Source of the DNA: Hydractinia symbiolongicarpus
Taxonomy: Eukaryota; Cnidaria; Hydrozoa; Anthoathecata; Hydractiniidae
Direction of reading: 5' to 3'
Assembly: GCF_029227915.1 (NCBI RefSeq)
Contig: NC_079879.1
Span: 32,804,501 to 32,868,500, forward strand
Length of the DNA: 64,000 nucleotides
A program made the translations under genes and the position numbers. Within the stretch, counting starts at the first letter, position 1. The number at the start of each line of letters is the position of its first letter. Below, in pieces: positions 37,621 through 49,908 of the stretch. The notes under the pieces were generated by a model. It was not told the DNA's origin. It saw only the letters and a program-made list of their open reading frames with translations, and did no database searches.

Positions 37621-40227
37621 ACTAACGGTGTCAGTCCGTTTCACTTACAACGGCGGAGTCACCTATTCGTACCAACATGTATTTAGCGATATTTTTCTGA
37701 TATTACTAGGTTGCATCGCTTTTAACAGTGAAAAGATTGACTGTGTGACTTAATTGAACTGATTTTGGACTTTGACATTATATATGGGATGAATGAGCCT
37801 ATTGGACTCCAAGAAATAACATTCTTCTTAATTTGACATGATTGCTGGAACTCAGCGATTACACTGGCCGCTGTGATAGCGCTTTATTTAAAACTGTAGA
37901 TAAATAAGTCATTTTTTAATGTGGGAGCAATCCTAGCCGTTAGCTCGCGCTGAAGAAATAGACACAGATTCAAAGACTATATTTCTTTGAATTTCTAACT
38001 GTATCAGTCCGTTTGAGTTACAAGGTTGCTTCACATATTCGTACCAAAATGGATGTAGCAATATGTTTCAGATATTACTAGGTTACATCGCTTTTAACAG
38101 TGAAACGATTGACTGTGGGACTTAATTGAACTGATTTTGGACTTTGACCTTATTAATGTGATAAATGAGCCAATTCGACTCTAAGAAATAACATTCTTCT
38201 TAATTTGACATGATTGCTGTAACTCAGCGATTACACTAGTCCGTGTGATAGCGCTTTATTTAAAAGTGTAGATGAATGAGTAATTTTTTACTGTGGGACA
38301 AATTCTAACCGTTAGCGCGCGCTGACGAAGTAGAATCAGTTTTAAAAACTACATATCATTGACTTACTAACGGTGTCAGTCCGTTTCACTTACAACGGTT
38401 GCGTCACCTATTCTTACCAACAAGTACTTAGAGATATTTTTCTGATATTACTACTTTGCATCGCTTTTAACAGGTAAATGATTGACTGTGTGACTTAATT
38501 GAACTGACTTTGAACTGTGACCTTATATATGTGATAAATGAGCCTATTGGACTCCAAGAATTAACATTCTTCTTAATTTTACATGATCGCTCGACTTCAG
38601 CTTTTACACTGGGCTCTGTGGTAGTGCTTTATTTAAAAGTGTAGATAAGTAAGTCAGTTTTAACTGTGGGACCAATCCTAGCCGTTAGCGCGCGCTGAAA
38701 AAATAGAGAAAGTTTCGAAAACTACATTTCATTGACTTTCTAACGGCATCAGTCCGTTTGAGTTACAACGGTTGCGTCACATATTCGTACCAACATGTAT
38801 TTAGCGATATGTTTCTGATGTTACTAGGTTGCATCGCTTTTAACAGTGAAAAGATTGACTGTGGGACTTAGTTGAACTGATTTTGGACTTTGACCTTATA
38901 TATGTGATAAATGAGCCTATTGGATTCCAAGAAATATCATTCTTCTTAATTTGACATGATTGCTGGAACTCAGCGATTACACTGGCCGCTGTGATAGCGC
39001 TTTATTAAAAACTGTAGATAAATAAGTTATTTTTTACTGTGGGACCAATCCTAGCCGTTAGCCCGCGCTGAAGAAATAGAATTAGTTTCAAAAGCTACAT
39101 TTCATTGACTTACTAACGGTGTCAGTCCGTTTCACTTACAACGGCTGAGTCACCTATTCGTACCAACATGTATTTAGCAATATTTTTCTGATATTACTAG
39201 GTTGCATCGCTTTTTACAGTGAAAAGATTGACTGTGTGACTTAATTGAACTGATTTTAGACTTTGAACTTATAAATTTGATAAATGAGCCTATTGGACTC
39301 CAAGAAATAACATTCTTCTTAATTTGACATGATTGCTGGAACTCGATTACACTGTGCGCTGTGGTAGCGCTTTACTTAAAAATGTAGATGAATAAGTCAT
39401 TTTTTACTGTGGGACCAATCTTAACCGTTAGCGCGCGCTGAAGAAACAGAGAAAGTTTGGAAAACTACATTTCATTGACTTTCTAACGGTATCAGTCCGT
39501 TTGAGTTACAACGGTTGCGTCACATATTCGTACCAACATGTATTTAGCGATATGTTTCTGATATTACTAGGTTGCATTGCTTTTAACGGTGAAACGATTG
39601 ACTGTGGGACTTAATCGAAGTGATTTTGGACTTTGACCTTGTTAATGTGATAAATGAGCCAATTGGACTCCAAGAAATATCATTCTTCTTAATTTGAAAT
39701 GATTGCTGTAACTCAGCGATAACACTGGCCGCTGTGATAGCGCTTTTTTTAAAGGTGTAGATAAATAAGCCAGTTTTAACTGTGGGACCAATCCTAGCCG
39801 TTAGGGCGCGCTGAAGAAACAGAGAAAGTTTCGAAAACTACATTTCATTGACTTTCTAACGGTATCAGTCCGTTTGAGTTACAACGGTTGCGTCACATAC
39901 TCGTACCAACATGTATTTAGCGATACGTGGCTGATGTTACTAGGTTGCATCGCTTTTAACGGTGGAACGATTGACTATGGGACTTAATTGAACTGATTTT
40001 AGACTTTGAACTTATAAATGTGATAAATGAGACAATTGGATCCCCAGAAGTAACATTCTTCTTAATTTGACATGATTGCTCGACTTCAGCTTTCACACTG
40101 GGCGCTGTGGTAGCGCTTTACTTAAAATTGTAGATAAATAAGTCATTTTTTACTGTGGGACCAATCCTAACCGTTAGCGCGCGCTGAAGAAACAGAGAAA
40201 GTTTCGAAAACTACATTTCATTGACTT
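37621..40227 (+). repeat. Seven-monomer module A2 (2607 bp)
   Basis: This is the tandem copy of A1. It differs by scattered changes, for example gaaaaataag and ggaacaatcc in A1 (37.54 kb) versus gataaataag and ggaccaatcc here (40.14 kb). At its end the sequence continues as tctaacggtgtcag with caacggctgcg into the tail rather than re-entering the module. Confidence 0.9.
37866..38610 (+). repeat. Gamma monomer plus partner, copy 2
   Basis: This is the copy at +2607 bp from the first pair, inside module A2. It differs by ttgaatttctaactg and gaactgtgacc. The pair is again contiguous, with the partner starting at 38238. Confidence 0.9.
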
Positions 40228-40971
40228 TCTAACGGTGTCAGTCCGTTTGAGTTACAACGGCTGCGTCACATATTCGTACCAACTTTTATTGAGCGATATA
40301 TTTCTGATATTGCTAGGTTGCATCGCTTTTAACAGTGAAAAGATTGACTGTGGGACTTAATTGAACTGATTTTGGACTTTGACCTTGTTAATGTGATAAA
40401 TGAGCCAATTCGACTCCAAGAAATAACATTCTTCTTATTTTGACATGATTGCTGTAACTCAGCGATAACAATGGCCGCTGTGGTAGTGCTTTATTTAAAA
40501 TTGTAGATAAATAAGTCATTTTTTACTGTGGGACCTATCCTAACCGTTAGCGCGCGCTGAAGAAATAGAGAAAGTTTCGAAAACTACATTTCATTGACTA
40601 TCTAACGGTATCAGTCCGTTTGAGTTACAGCGGTTGCGTCACATATTCGTACCAACATGCGTTTAGCGATATGTTTCTGATATTACTAGATTCCATCGCT
40701 TTTAACAGTGAAACGATTGACTGTGTGACTCAATTGAACTAATTTTAGACTTCAAACTTATAAATGTGATAAATAAGGCAATTGGACCCCAAGAAATAAC
40801 ATTCTTCTTAATTTGACATGATTGCTGATTTCAGCTATTACACTGGGCTCTGTGGTAGTGCCTTATATAAAAGTGTGGATAAATAAGTCAGTTTTAACTG
40901 TGGGACCAATCCTAGCCGTTAGCGCGCGCTGAAGAAATAGAGAAAGTTTCGAAAACTACATTTCATTGACT
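40228..40971 (+). repeat. Super-unit tail in U1 (744 bp)
   Basis: This two-monomer tail carries accaacttttattgagcg with gatatatttctg, then tgactcaattgaac with gataaataaggcaattgg and gctgatttcagc. Copies lie at 49165-49908 (+8937) and 55124-55867 (+14896). The same two monomer types seed the variable array at 55.9-60.9 kb. Confidence 0.88.
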
Positions 40972-41320
40972 TTCGAACGATATCAGTCCGTTTGAGTTCC
41001 AACGGTTGCGTCACATATTCGTACCAACATGTATTTAGCGATATGTTTCTGATGTTACTAGGTTGCATCGCTTTTAACGGTGGAACGATTGACTGTGGGA
41101 CTTAATTGAACTGATTTTGGACTTTGACCTTGTTAATGTGATAAATGAGCCAATTCGACTCCAAGAAATAACATTCATCTTAATTTGACATGATTGCTGG
41201 AACTTAGCGATAACACTGGCCGCTGTGATAGCGCTTTAATTAAAAGTGTAGATGAATAAGTCATTTTTTACTGTGGGACAAATCCTAGCCGTTAGCGCGC
41301 TGACGAAACAGGATCAGTTT

Positions 41321-42065
41321 CAAAAGCTACATTTCATTGACTTACTAACGGTGTCAGTCCGTTTCACCTACAACGGTTGCGTCACCTATATGTACAACAT
41401 GTATTTAGCGATATGTTTCTAATATTACGAGGTTGCATTGCTTTTAACGGTTAAAGGATTCGCCGTGGGACTTAATTAAACTGATTTTGGACTTTTACCT
41501 TGTTAATGTAATAAATCAGCCAATTCGACTCCTAGAAATAACATTCTTCTTAATATGACATGATTACTGTAACTCAGCGATAACACTGGCCGCTGTGATA
41601 GCGCTTTATTTAAAAGTGTAGATGAATAAGTCATTTTCACTGTGGGACAAATCCTAGCTGTTAGCGCGCGCTGACGAAATAGGATCAGTTTTAAAAGCTA
41701 CATTTCATTGACTTACTAACGGTGTCAGTTCGTTTCACTTACAACGGTTGCGTCACCTATTCGTACCAACATGTACTTAGCAATATTTTTCTGATGTTAC
41801 TAGTTTGCATCGCTTTTAACAGTTAAACGATTGACTGTGTGACTTAATTGAACTGATTTTAGATTTCAAACTTATAAATGTGATAAATGAGACAATTGGA
41901 TCCCAAGAAATAAAATTCTTCTTAATTTTACATGATTGCTCGACTTCAGCTATTACACTGGGCTCTGTGGTAGTGCTTTATTTAAAAGTGTCGATAAATT
42001 AGTCACTTTTAACTGTGGGACCAATCCAAGCCGTTAGCGCGCGCTGAAGAAATAGAGAAAGTTTC
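41321..42065 (+). repeat. Two-monomer duplication in U2, copy 1 (745 bp)
   Basis: The rare gtgtcgataaattag occurs at 41989 and 42734 (+745). The block carries two beta monomers (tatgtacaacatg and tcattttcactg) plus an alpha head. U3 has only one copy of it, so it is either a gain specific to U2 or a loss in U3. Confidence 0.88.
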
Positions 42066-42810
42066 GAAAGCTACATTTCATTGACTTACTAACGGTGTCA
42101 GTCCGTTTCACCTACAACGGTTGCGTCACCTATATGTACAACATGTATTTAGCGATTTGTTTCTAATATTACGAGGTTGCATTGCTTTTAACGGTTAAAG
42201 GATTCACCGTGGGACTTAATTAAACTGATTTTGGACTTTTACCTTGTTAATGTAATAAATCAGCCAATTCGACTCCTAGAAATAACATTCTTCTTAATAT
42301 GACATGATTACTGTAACTCAGCGATAACACTGGCCGCTGTGATAGCGCTTTATTTAAAAGTGTAGATGAATAAGTCATTTTCACTGTGGGACAAATCCTA
42401 GCTGTTAGCGCGCGCTGACGAAATAGGATCAGTTTTAAAAGCTACATTTCATTGACTTACTAACGGTGTCAGTTCGTTTCACTTACAACGGTTGCGTCAC
42501 CTATTCGTACCAACATGTACTTAGCAATATTTTTCTGATGTTACTAGTTTGCATCGCTTTTAACAGTTAAACGATTGACTGTGTGACTTAATTGAACTGA
42601 TTTTAGATTTCAAACTTATAAATGTGATAAATGAGACAATTGGATCCCAAGAAATAAAATTCTTCTTAATTTTACATGATTGCTCGACTTCAGCTATTAC
42701 ACTGGGCTCTGTGGTAGTGCTTTATTTAAAAGTGTCGATAAATTAGTCACTTTTAACTGTGGGACCAATCCAAGCCGTTAGCGCGCGCTGAAGAAATAGA
42801 GAAAGTTTCG
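42066..42810 (+). repeat. Two-monomer duplication in U2, copy 2 (745 bp)
   Basis: This is a near-identical copy of 41321-42065. The join at about 42060-42068 is visible as a hybrid monomer: an alpha head (gaagaaatagag, gtttcg) runs into the beta tail (aaagctac, cttactaacggtgtcag). This is a clear unequal-exchange breakpoint within a monomer. Confidence 0.88.
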
Positions 42811-44323
42811 AAAACTACATTTCATTGACTTTCTAACGGTATCAGTCCGTTTGAGTTACAACGGTTGCGTCACATATTCGTACCAACATGTATTTAGCGA
42901 TATGTTTCTGATGTTACTAGGTTGCATCGCTTTTAACGGTGGAACGATTGACTATGGGACTTAATTGAACTGATTTTAGACTTTGAACTTATAAATGTGA
43001 TAAATGAGAGAATTGGATGCCCAGAAGTAACATTCTTCTTAATTTGACATAATTGCTCGACTTCAGCTTTTACACTGGGCGCTGTGGTAGCGCTTTACTT
43101 AAAAATGTAGATAAATAAGTCATTTTTTACTGTGGGACCAATCCTAATCGTTAGCGCGCGCTGAAGAAATAGAGAAAGTTTCTAAAACTACATTTCATTG
43201 ACTTTCTAACGGTATCAGTCCGTTTGAGTTACAACAGTTGCGTCACATATTCGTACCAACATGTATTTAGCGATATGTTTCTGATGTTACTAGGTTGCAT
43301 CGCTTTTAACGGTGGAACGATTGACTATGGGACTTAATTGAACTGATTTTAGTCTTTGAACTTATAAATGTGATAAATGAGACAAGTGGATGCCCAGAAG
43401 TAACATTCTTCATAATTTGACATGATTGCTCGACTTCAGTTTTTACACTGGGCGCTGTGGTAGCGCTTTACTTAAAAATGTAGATAAATAAGTCATTTTT
43501 TACTGTGGGACCAATCCTAACCGTTAGCGTGCGCTGAAAAAATAGGGAAAGTTTCAAGAACTACAATTCATTGTCTTTCTAACAGTATCAGTTTGTTTGA
43601 GCTTCAAGGGTTGTGTCACATATTCGTACCAACATGTATTTAGCGATATGTTTCTGATGTTACTATGTTCCATCGCTTTTAACAGTGAAACGATTGACTG
43701 TGTGACTTAATTGAACTGATTTTTGACTTTGAACTTATAAATGTGATAAATGAGCCTATTGGACTCCAAGAAATAACATTCTTCTTAATTTTATATGATT
43801 GCTCGACTTCAGCTTTTACACTGGGCTCTGTGGTAGTGCTTTATTAAAAAGTGTAGATAAGTAAGTCAGTTTTAACTGTGGGACCAATCCTAGCCGTTTG
43901 CGCGCGCTGCAGAAATAGAGAAAGTTTCGAAAACTACATTTCATTAACTTTCCAACCGCATCAGTCCGTTTGAGTTACCATGGTTGCGTCACATATTCGT
44001 ACCAACAAGTATTTAGCGATATGTTTCTGATGTTACTAGGTTGCATCGCTTTTAACAGTGAAAAGATTGACTGTGGGACTTAGTTGAACTGATTTTGGAC
44101 TTTGACCTTATATATGTGATAAATGAGCCTATTGGACTCCAAGAAATAACATTCTTCTTAATTTGACATGATTGCTGGAACTCAGCGATAACACTGGCCG
44201 CTGTGATAGGGCTTTTTTTAAAAGTGTAGATGAATAAGTCATTTTTTACTGTAGGACAAATTCTAGGCGTTAGCGCGCGCTGACGAAATAGAACAAGTTT
44301 CAAAAGCTACATTTCATTGACTT

Positions 44324-46930
44324 ACTAACGGTGTCAGTCCGTTTCACTTACAACGGCGGAGTCACCTATTCGTACCAACATGTATTTAGCGATATTTTTC
44401 TGATATTACTAGGTTGCATCGCTTTTAACAGTAAAAAGATTGACTGTGTGACTTAATTGAACTGATTTTGGACTTTGACATTATATATGGGATGAATGAG
44501 CCTATTGGACTCCAAGAAATAACATTCTTCTTAATTTGACATGATTGCTGGAACTCAGCGATTACACTGGCCGCTGTGATAGCGCTTTATTTAAAACTGT
44601 AGATAAATAAGTCATTTTTTAATGTGGGAGCAATCCTAGCCGTTAGCTCGCGCTGAAGAAATAGACACAGATTCAAAGACTATATTTCTTTGACTTTCTA
44701 ACTGTATCAGTCCGTTTGAGTTACAAGGTTGCTTCACATATTCGTACCAAAATGGATGTAGCAATATGTTTCAGATATTACTAGGTTACATCGCTTTTAA
44801 CAGTGAAACGATTGACTGTGGGACTTAATTGAACTGATTTTGGACTTTGACCTTATTAATGTGATAAATGAGCCAATTCGACTCTAAGAAATAACATTCT
44901 TCTTAATTTGACATGATTGCTGTAACTCAGCGATTACACTAGTCCGTGTGATAGCGCTTTATTTAAAAGTGTAGATGAATGAGTAATTTTTTACTGTGGG
45001 ACAAATTCTAACCGTTAGCGCGCGCTGACGAAGTAGAATCAGTTTTAAAAACTACATATCATTGACTTACTAACGGTGTCAGTCCGTTTAACTTACAACG
45101 GTTGCGTCACCTATTCTTACCAACAAGTACTTAGAGATATTTTTCTGATATTACTACTTTGCATCGCTTTTAACAGGTAAATGATTGACTGTGTGACTTA
45201 ATTGAACTGACTTTGAACTTTAACCTAATATATGTGATAAATGAGCCTATTGGACTCCAAGAATTAACATTCTTCTTAATTTTACATGATCGCTCGACTT
45301 CAGCTTTTACACTGGGCTCTGTGGTAGTGCTTTATTTAAAAGTGTAGATAAGTAAGTCAGTTTTAACTGTGGGACCAATCCTAGCCGTTAGCGCGCGCTG
45401 AAAAAATAGAGAAAGTTTCGAAAACTACATTTCATTGACTTTCTAACGGCATCAGTCCGTTTGAGTTACAACGGTTGCGTCACATATTCGTACCAACATG
45501 TATTTAGCGATATGTTTCTGATGTTACTAGGTTGCATCGCTTTTAACAGTGAAAAGATTGACTGTGGGACTTAGTTGAACTGATTTTGAACTTTGACCTT
45601 ATATATGTGATAAATGAGCCTATTGGATTCCAAGAAATATCATTCTTCTTAATTTGACATGATTGCTGGAACTCAGCGATTACACTGGCCGATGTGATAG
45701 CGCTTTATTTAAAACTGTAGATAAATAAGTTATTTTTTACTGTGGGACCAATCCTAGCCGTTAGCCCGCGCTGAAGAAATAGAATTAGTTTCAAAAGCTA
45801 CATTTCATTGACTTACTAACGGTGTCAGTCCGTTTCACTTACAACGGCTGAGTCACCTATTCGTACCAACATGTATTTAGCGATATTTTTCTGATATTAC
45901 TAGGTTGCCTCGATTTTTACAGTGAAAAGATTGACTGTGTGACTTAATTGAACTGATTTTAGACTTTGAACTTATAAATTTGATAAATGAGCCTATTGGA
46001 CTCCAAGAAATAACATTCTTCTTAATTTGACATGATTGCTGGAACTCGATTACACTGGGCGCTGTGGTAGCGCTTTACTTAAAAATGTAGATGAATAGGT
46101 CATTTTTTACTGTGGGACCAATCTTAACCGTTAGCGCGCACTGAAGAAACAGAGAAAGTTTGGAAAACTACATTTCATTGACTTTCTAACGGTATCAGTC
46201 CGTTTGAGTTACAACGGTTGCGTCACATATTCGTACCAACATGTATTTAGCGATATGTTTCTGATATTACTAGGTTGCATTGCTTTTAACGGTGAAACGA
46301 TTGACTGTGGGACTTAATCGAAGTGATTTTGGACTTTGACCTTGTTAATGTGATAAATGAGCGAATTGGACTCCAAGAAATATCATTCTTCTTAATTTGA
46401 CTTGATTGCTGTAACTCAGCGATAACACTGGCCGCTGTGATAGCGCTTTTTTTAAAAGTGTAGATAAATAAGCCAGTTTTAACTGTGGGACCAATCCTAG
46501 CCGTTAGGGCGCGCTGAAGAAACAGAGAAAGTTTCGAAAACTACATTTCATTGACTTTCTAACGGTATCAGTCCGTTTGAGTTACAACGGTTGCGTCACA
46601 TACTCGTACCAACATGTATTTAGCGATACGTGGCTGATGTTACTAGGTTGCATCGCTTTTAACGGTGGAACAATTGACTATGGGACTTAATTGAACTGAT
46701 TTTAGACTTTGAACTTATAAATGTGATAAATGAGACAATTGGATCCCCAGAAGTAACATTCTTCTTAATTTGACATGATTGCTCGACTTCAGCTTTCACA
46801 CTGGGCGCTGTGGTAGCGCTTTACTTAAAATTGTAGAAAAATAAGTCATTTTTTACTGTGGGAACAATCCTAACCGTTAGCGCGCGCTGAAGAAACAGAG
46901 AAAGTTTCGAAAACTACATTTCATTGACTT
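44324..46930 (+). repeat. Seven-monomer module A3 (2607 bp)
   Basis: This is the copy of A1 at +9310 bp in U2, sharing A1-specific spellings such as gaaaaataag with ggaacaatcc (46.85 kb), the ccgatgtgatagc change and gcctcgatttttac (45.91 kb). It is therefore orthologous by position to A1, not A2, so the super-unit was copied after the A1/A2 tandem duplication. Confidence 0.9.
44569..45313 (+). repeat. Gamma monomer plus partner, copy 3
   Basis: This is the copy at +9310 bp from the first pair, inside module A3. It shares the gtccgtttaacttac spelling with copies 1 and 5, whereas copies 2 and 4 read gtccgtttcacttac. This supports A1/A3/A5 and A2/A4 as positional counterparts. Confidence 0.9.
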
Positions 46931-49164
46931 ACTAACGGTGTCAGTCCGTTTCACTTACAACGGCGGAGTCACCTATTCGTACCAACATGTATTTAGCGAT
47001 ATTTTTCTGATATTACTAGGTTGCATCGCTTTTAACAGTGAAAAGATTGACTGTGTGACTTAATTGAACTGATTTTGGACTTTGACATTATATATGGGAT
47101 GAATGAGCCTATTGGAATCCAAGAAATAACATTCTTCTTAATTTGACATGATTGCTGGAACTCAGCGATTACACTGGCCGCTGTGATAGCGCTTTATTTA
47201 AAACTGTAGATAAATAAGTCATTTTTTAATGTGGGAGCAATCCTAGCCGTTAGCTCGCGCTGAAGAAATAGACACAGATTCAAAGACTATATTTCTTTGA
47301 CTTTCTAACTGTATCAGTCCGTTTGAGTTACAAGGTTGCTTCACATATTCGTACCAAAATGGATGTAGCAATATGTTTCAGATATTACTAGGTTACATCG
47401 CTTTTAACAGTGAAACGATTGACTGTGGGACTTAATTGAACTGATTTTGGACTTTGACCTTATTAATGTGATAAATGAGCCAATTCGACTCTAAGAAATA
47501 ACATTCTTCTTAATTTGACATGATTGCTGTAACTCAGCGATTACACTAGTCCGTGTGATAGCGCTTTATTTAAAAGTGTAGATGAATGAGTAATTTTTTA
47601 CTGTGGGACAAATTCTAACCGTTAGCGCGCGCTGACGAAGTAGAATCAGTTTTAAAAACTACATATCATTGACTTACTAACGGTGTCAGTCCGTTTCACT
47701 TACAACGGTTGCGTCACCTATTCTTACCAACAAGTACTTAGAGATATTTTTCTGATATTACTACTTTGCATCGCTTTTAACAGGTAAATGATTGACTGTG
47801 TGACTTAATTGAACTGACTTTGAACTTTGACCTTATATATGTGATAAATGAGCCTATTGGACTCCAAGAATTAACATTCTTCTTAATTTTACATGATCGC
47901 TCGACTTCAGCTTTTACACTGGGCTCTGTGGTAGTGCTTTATTTAAAAGTGTAGATAAGTAAGTCAGTTTTAACTGTGGGACCAATCCTAGCCGTTAGCG
48001 CGCGCTGAAAAAATAGAGAAAGTTTCGAAAACTACATTTCATTGACTTTCTAACGGCATCAGTCCGTTTGAGTTACAACGGTTGCGTCACATATTCGTAC
48101 CAACATGTATTTAGCGATATGTTTCTGATGTTACTAGGTTGCATCGCTTTTAACAGTGAAAAGATTGACTGTGTGACTTAATTGAACTGATTTTAGACTT
48201 TGAACTTATAAATTTGATAAATGAGCCTATTGGACTCCAAGAAATAACATTCTTCTTAATTTGACATGATTGCTGGAACTCGATTACACTGTGCGCTGTG
48301 GTAGCGCTTTACTTAAAAATGTAGATGAATAAGTCATTTTTTACTGTGGGACCAATCTTAACCGTTAGCGCGCGCTGAAGAAACAGAGAAAGTTTGGAAA
48401 ACTACATTTCAATGACTTTCTAACGGTATCAGTCCGTTTGAGTTACAACGGTTGCGTCACATATTCGTACCAACATGTATTTAGCGATATGTTTCTGATA
48501 TTACTAGGTTGCATTGCTTTTAACGGTGAAACGATTGACTGTGGGACTTAATCGAAGTGATTTTGGACTTTGACCTTGGTAATGTGATAAATGAGCCAAT
48601 TGGACTCCAAGAAATATCATTCTTCTTAATTTGAAATGATTGCTGTAACTCAGCGATAACACTGGCCGCTGTGATAGCGCTTTTTTTAAAGGTGTAGATA
48701 AATAAGCTAGTTTTAACTGTGGGACCAATCCTAGCCGTTAGGGCGCGCTGAAGAAACAGAGAAAGTTTCGAAAACTACATTTCATTGACTTTCTAACGGT
48801 ATCAGTCCGTTTGAGTTAAAACGGTTGCGTCACATACTCGTACCAACATGTATTTAGCGATACGTGGCTGATGTTACTAGGTTGCATCACTTTTAACGGT
48901 GGAACGATTGACTATGGGACTTAATTGAACTGATTTTAGACTTTGAACTTATAAATGTGATAAATGAGACAATTGGATCCCCAGAAGTAACATTCTTCTT
49001 AATTTGACATGATTGCTCGACTTCAGCTTTCACACTGGGCGCTGTGGTAGCGCTTTACTTAAAATTGTAGATAAATAAGTCATTTTTTACTGTGGGACCA
49101 ATCCTAACCGTTAGCGCGCGCTGAAGAAACAGAGAAAGTTTCGAAAACTACATTTCATTGACTT
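46931..49164 (+). repeat. Module A4, six monomers (2234 bp)
   Basis: This is the counterpart of A2 at +9310 bp up to about 48168 and at +8937 bp afterwards. One 373-bp monomer is missing at the change of offset. It shares A2-specific spellings (actgtgcgctg near 48290, ttttttaaaggtg near 48680). The join is seamless in monomer phase, as expected for unequal exchange between neighbours. Confidence 0.9.
47176..47920 (+). repeat. Gamma monomer plus partner, copy 4
   Basis: This is the copy at +9310 bp from pair 2, inside module A4, sharing gtccgtttcacttac with it. The adjacent upstream monomer has a private attggaatcc spelling. Confidence 0.9.
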
Positions 49165-49908
49165 TCTAACGGTGTCAGTCCGTTTGAGTTACAATGGCTG
49201 CGTCACATATTCGTACCAACTTTTATTGAGCGATATATTTCTGATATTGCTAGGTTGCATCGCTTTTAACAGTGAAAAGATTGACTGTGGGACTTAATTG
49301 AACTGATTTTGGACTTTGACCTTGTTAATGTGATAAATGAGCCAATTCGACTCCAAGAAATAACATTCTTCTTATTTTGACATGATTGCTGTAACTCAGC
49401 GATAACAATGGCCGCTGTGGTAGTGCTTTATTTAAAATTGTAGATAAATAAGTCATTTTTTACTGTGAGACCTATCCTAACCGTTAGCGCGCGCTGAAGA
49501 AATAGAGAAAGTTTCGAAAACTACATTTCATTGACTATCTAACGGTATCAGTCCGTTTGAGTTACAGCGGTTGCGTCACATATTCGTACCAACATGCGTT
49601 TAGCGATATGTTTCTGACATTACTAGATTCCATCGCTTTTAACAGTGAAACGATTGACTGTGTGACTCAATTGAACTAATTTTAGACTTCAAACTTATAA
49701 ATGTGATAAATAAGGCAATTGGACCCCAAGAAATAACATTCTTCTTAATTTGACATGATTGCTGATTTCAGCTATTACACTGGGCTCTGTGGTAGTGCCT
49801 TATTTAAAAGTGTGGATAAATAAGTCAGTTTTAACTGTGGGACCAATCCTAACCGTTAGCGCGCGCTGAAGAAATAGAGAAAGTTTCGAAAACTACATTT
49901 CATTGACT
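49165..49908 (+). repeat. Super-unit tail in U2 (744 bp)
   Basis: This is a near copy of 40228-40971 with point changes (caacggctg becomes caatggctg; ctgtgggacc becomes ctgtgagacc; tgatattac becomes tgacattac). It ends at the third ttcgaacgatatcag marker. Confidence 0.88.

Larger units (their letters stand above)
33151..40971 (+). repeat. Super-unit U1 (7821 bp, about 21 monomers)
   Basis: I delimit super-units by the rare spelling ttcgaacgatatcag plus gagttccaacgg, found only at 33151, 40972 and 49909. U1 holds a head (33151-35013), two copies of the 2607-bp module (35014-37620, 37621-40227) and a 744-bp tail (40228-40971). Compared with U2 its head is about 1489 bp (four monomers) shorter. 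A mosaic monomer lies at the missing point, near 33.84-33.91 kb. Confidence 0.88.
40972..49908 (+). repeat. Super-unit U2 (8937 bp, about 24 monomers)
   Basis: U2 has the same order as U1. It aligns to U1 at +9310 bp from about 34.0 to 38.86 kb and at +8937 bp from about 39.2 to 40.97 kb. The 373-bp change of offset marks one monomer missing from U2 near 48168. Its head holds an extra 745-bp two-monomer duplication (41321-42810). An 83-codon minus-strand open frame at 34742-34993 recurs with identical translation at 44052-44303, which reflects the DNA identity. Confidence 0.9.
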
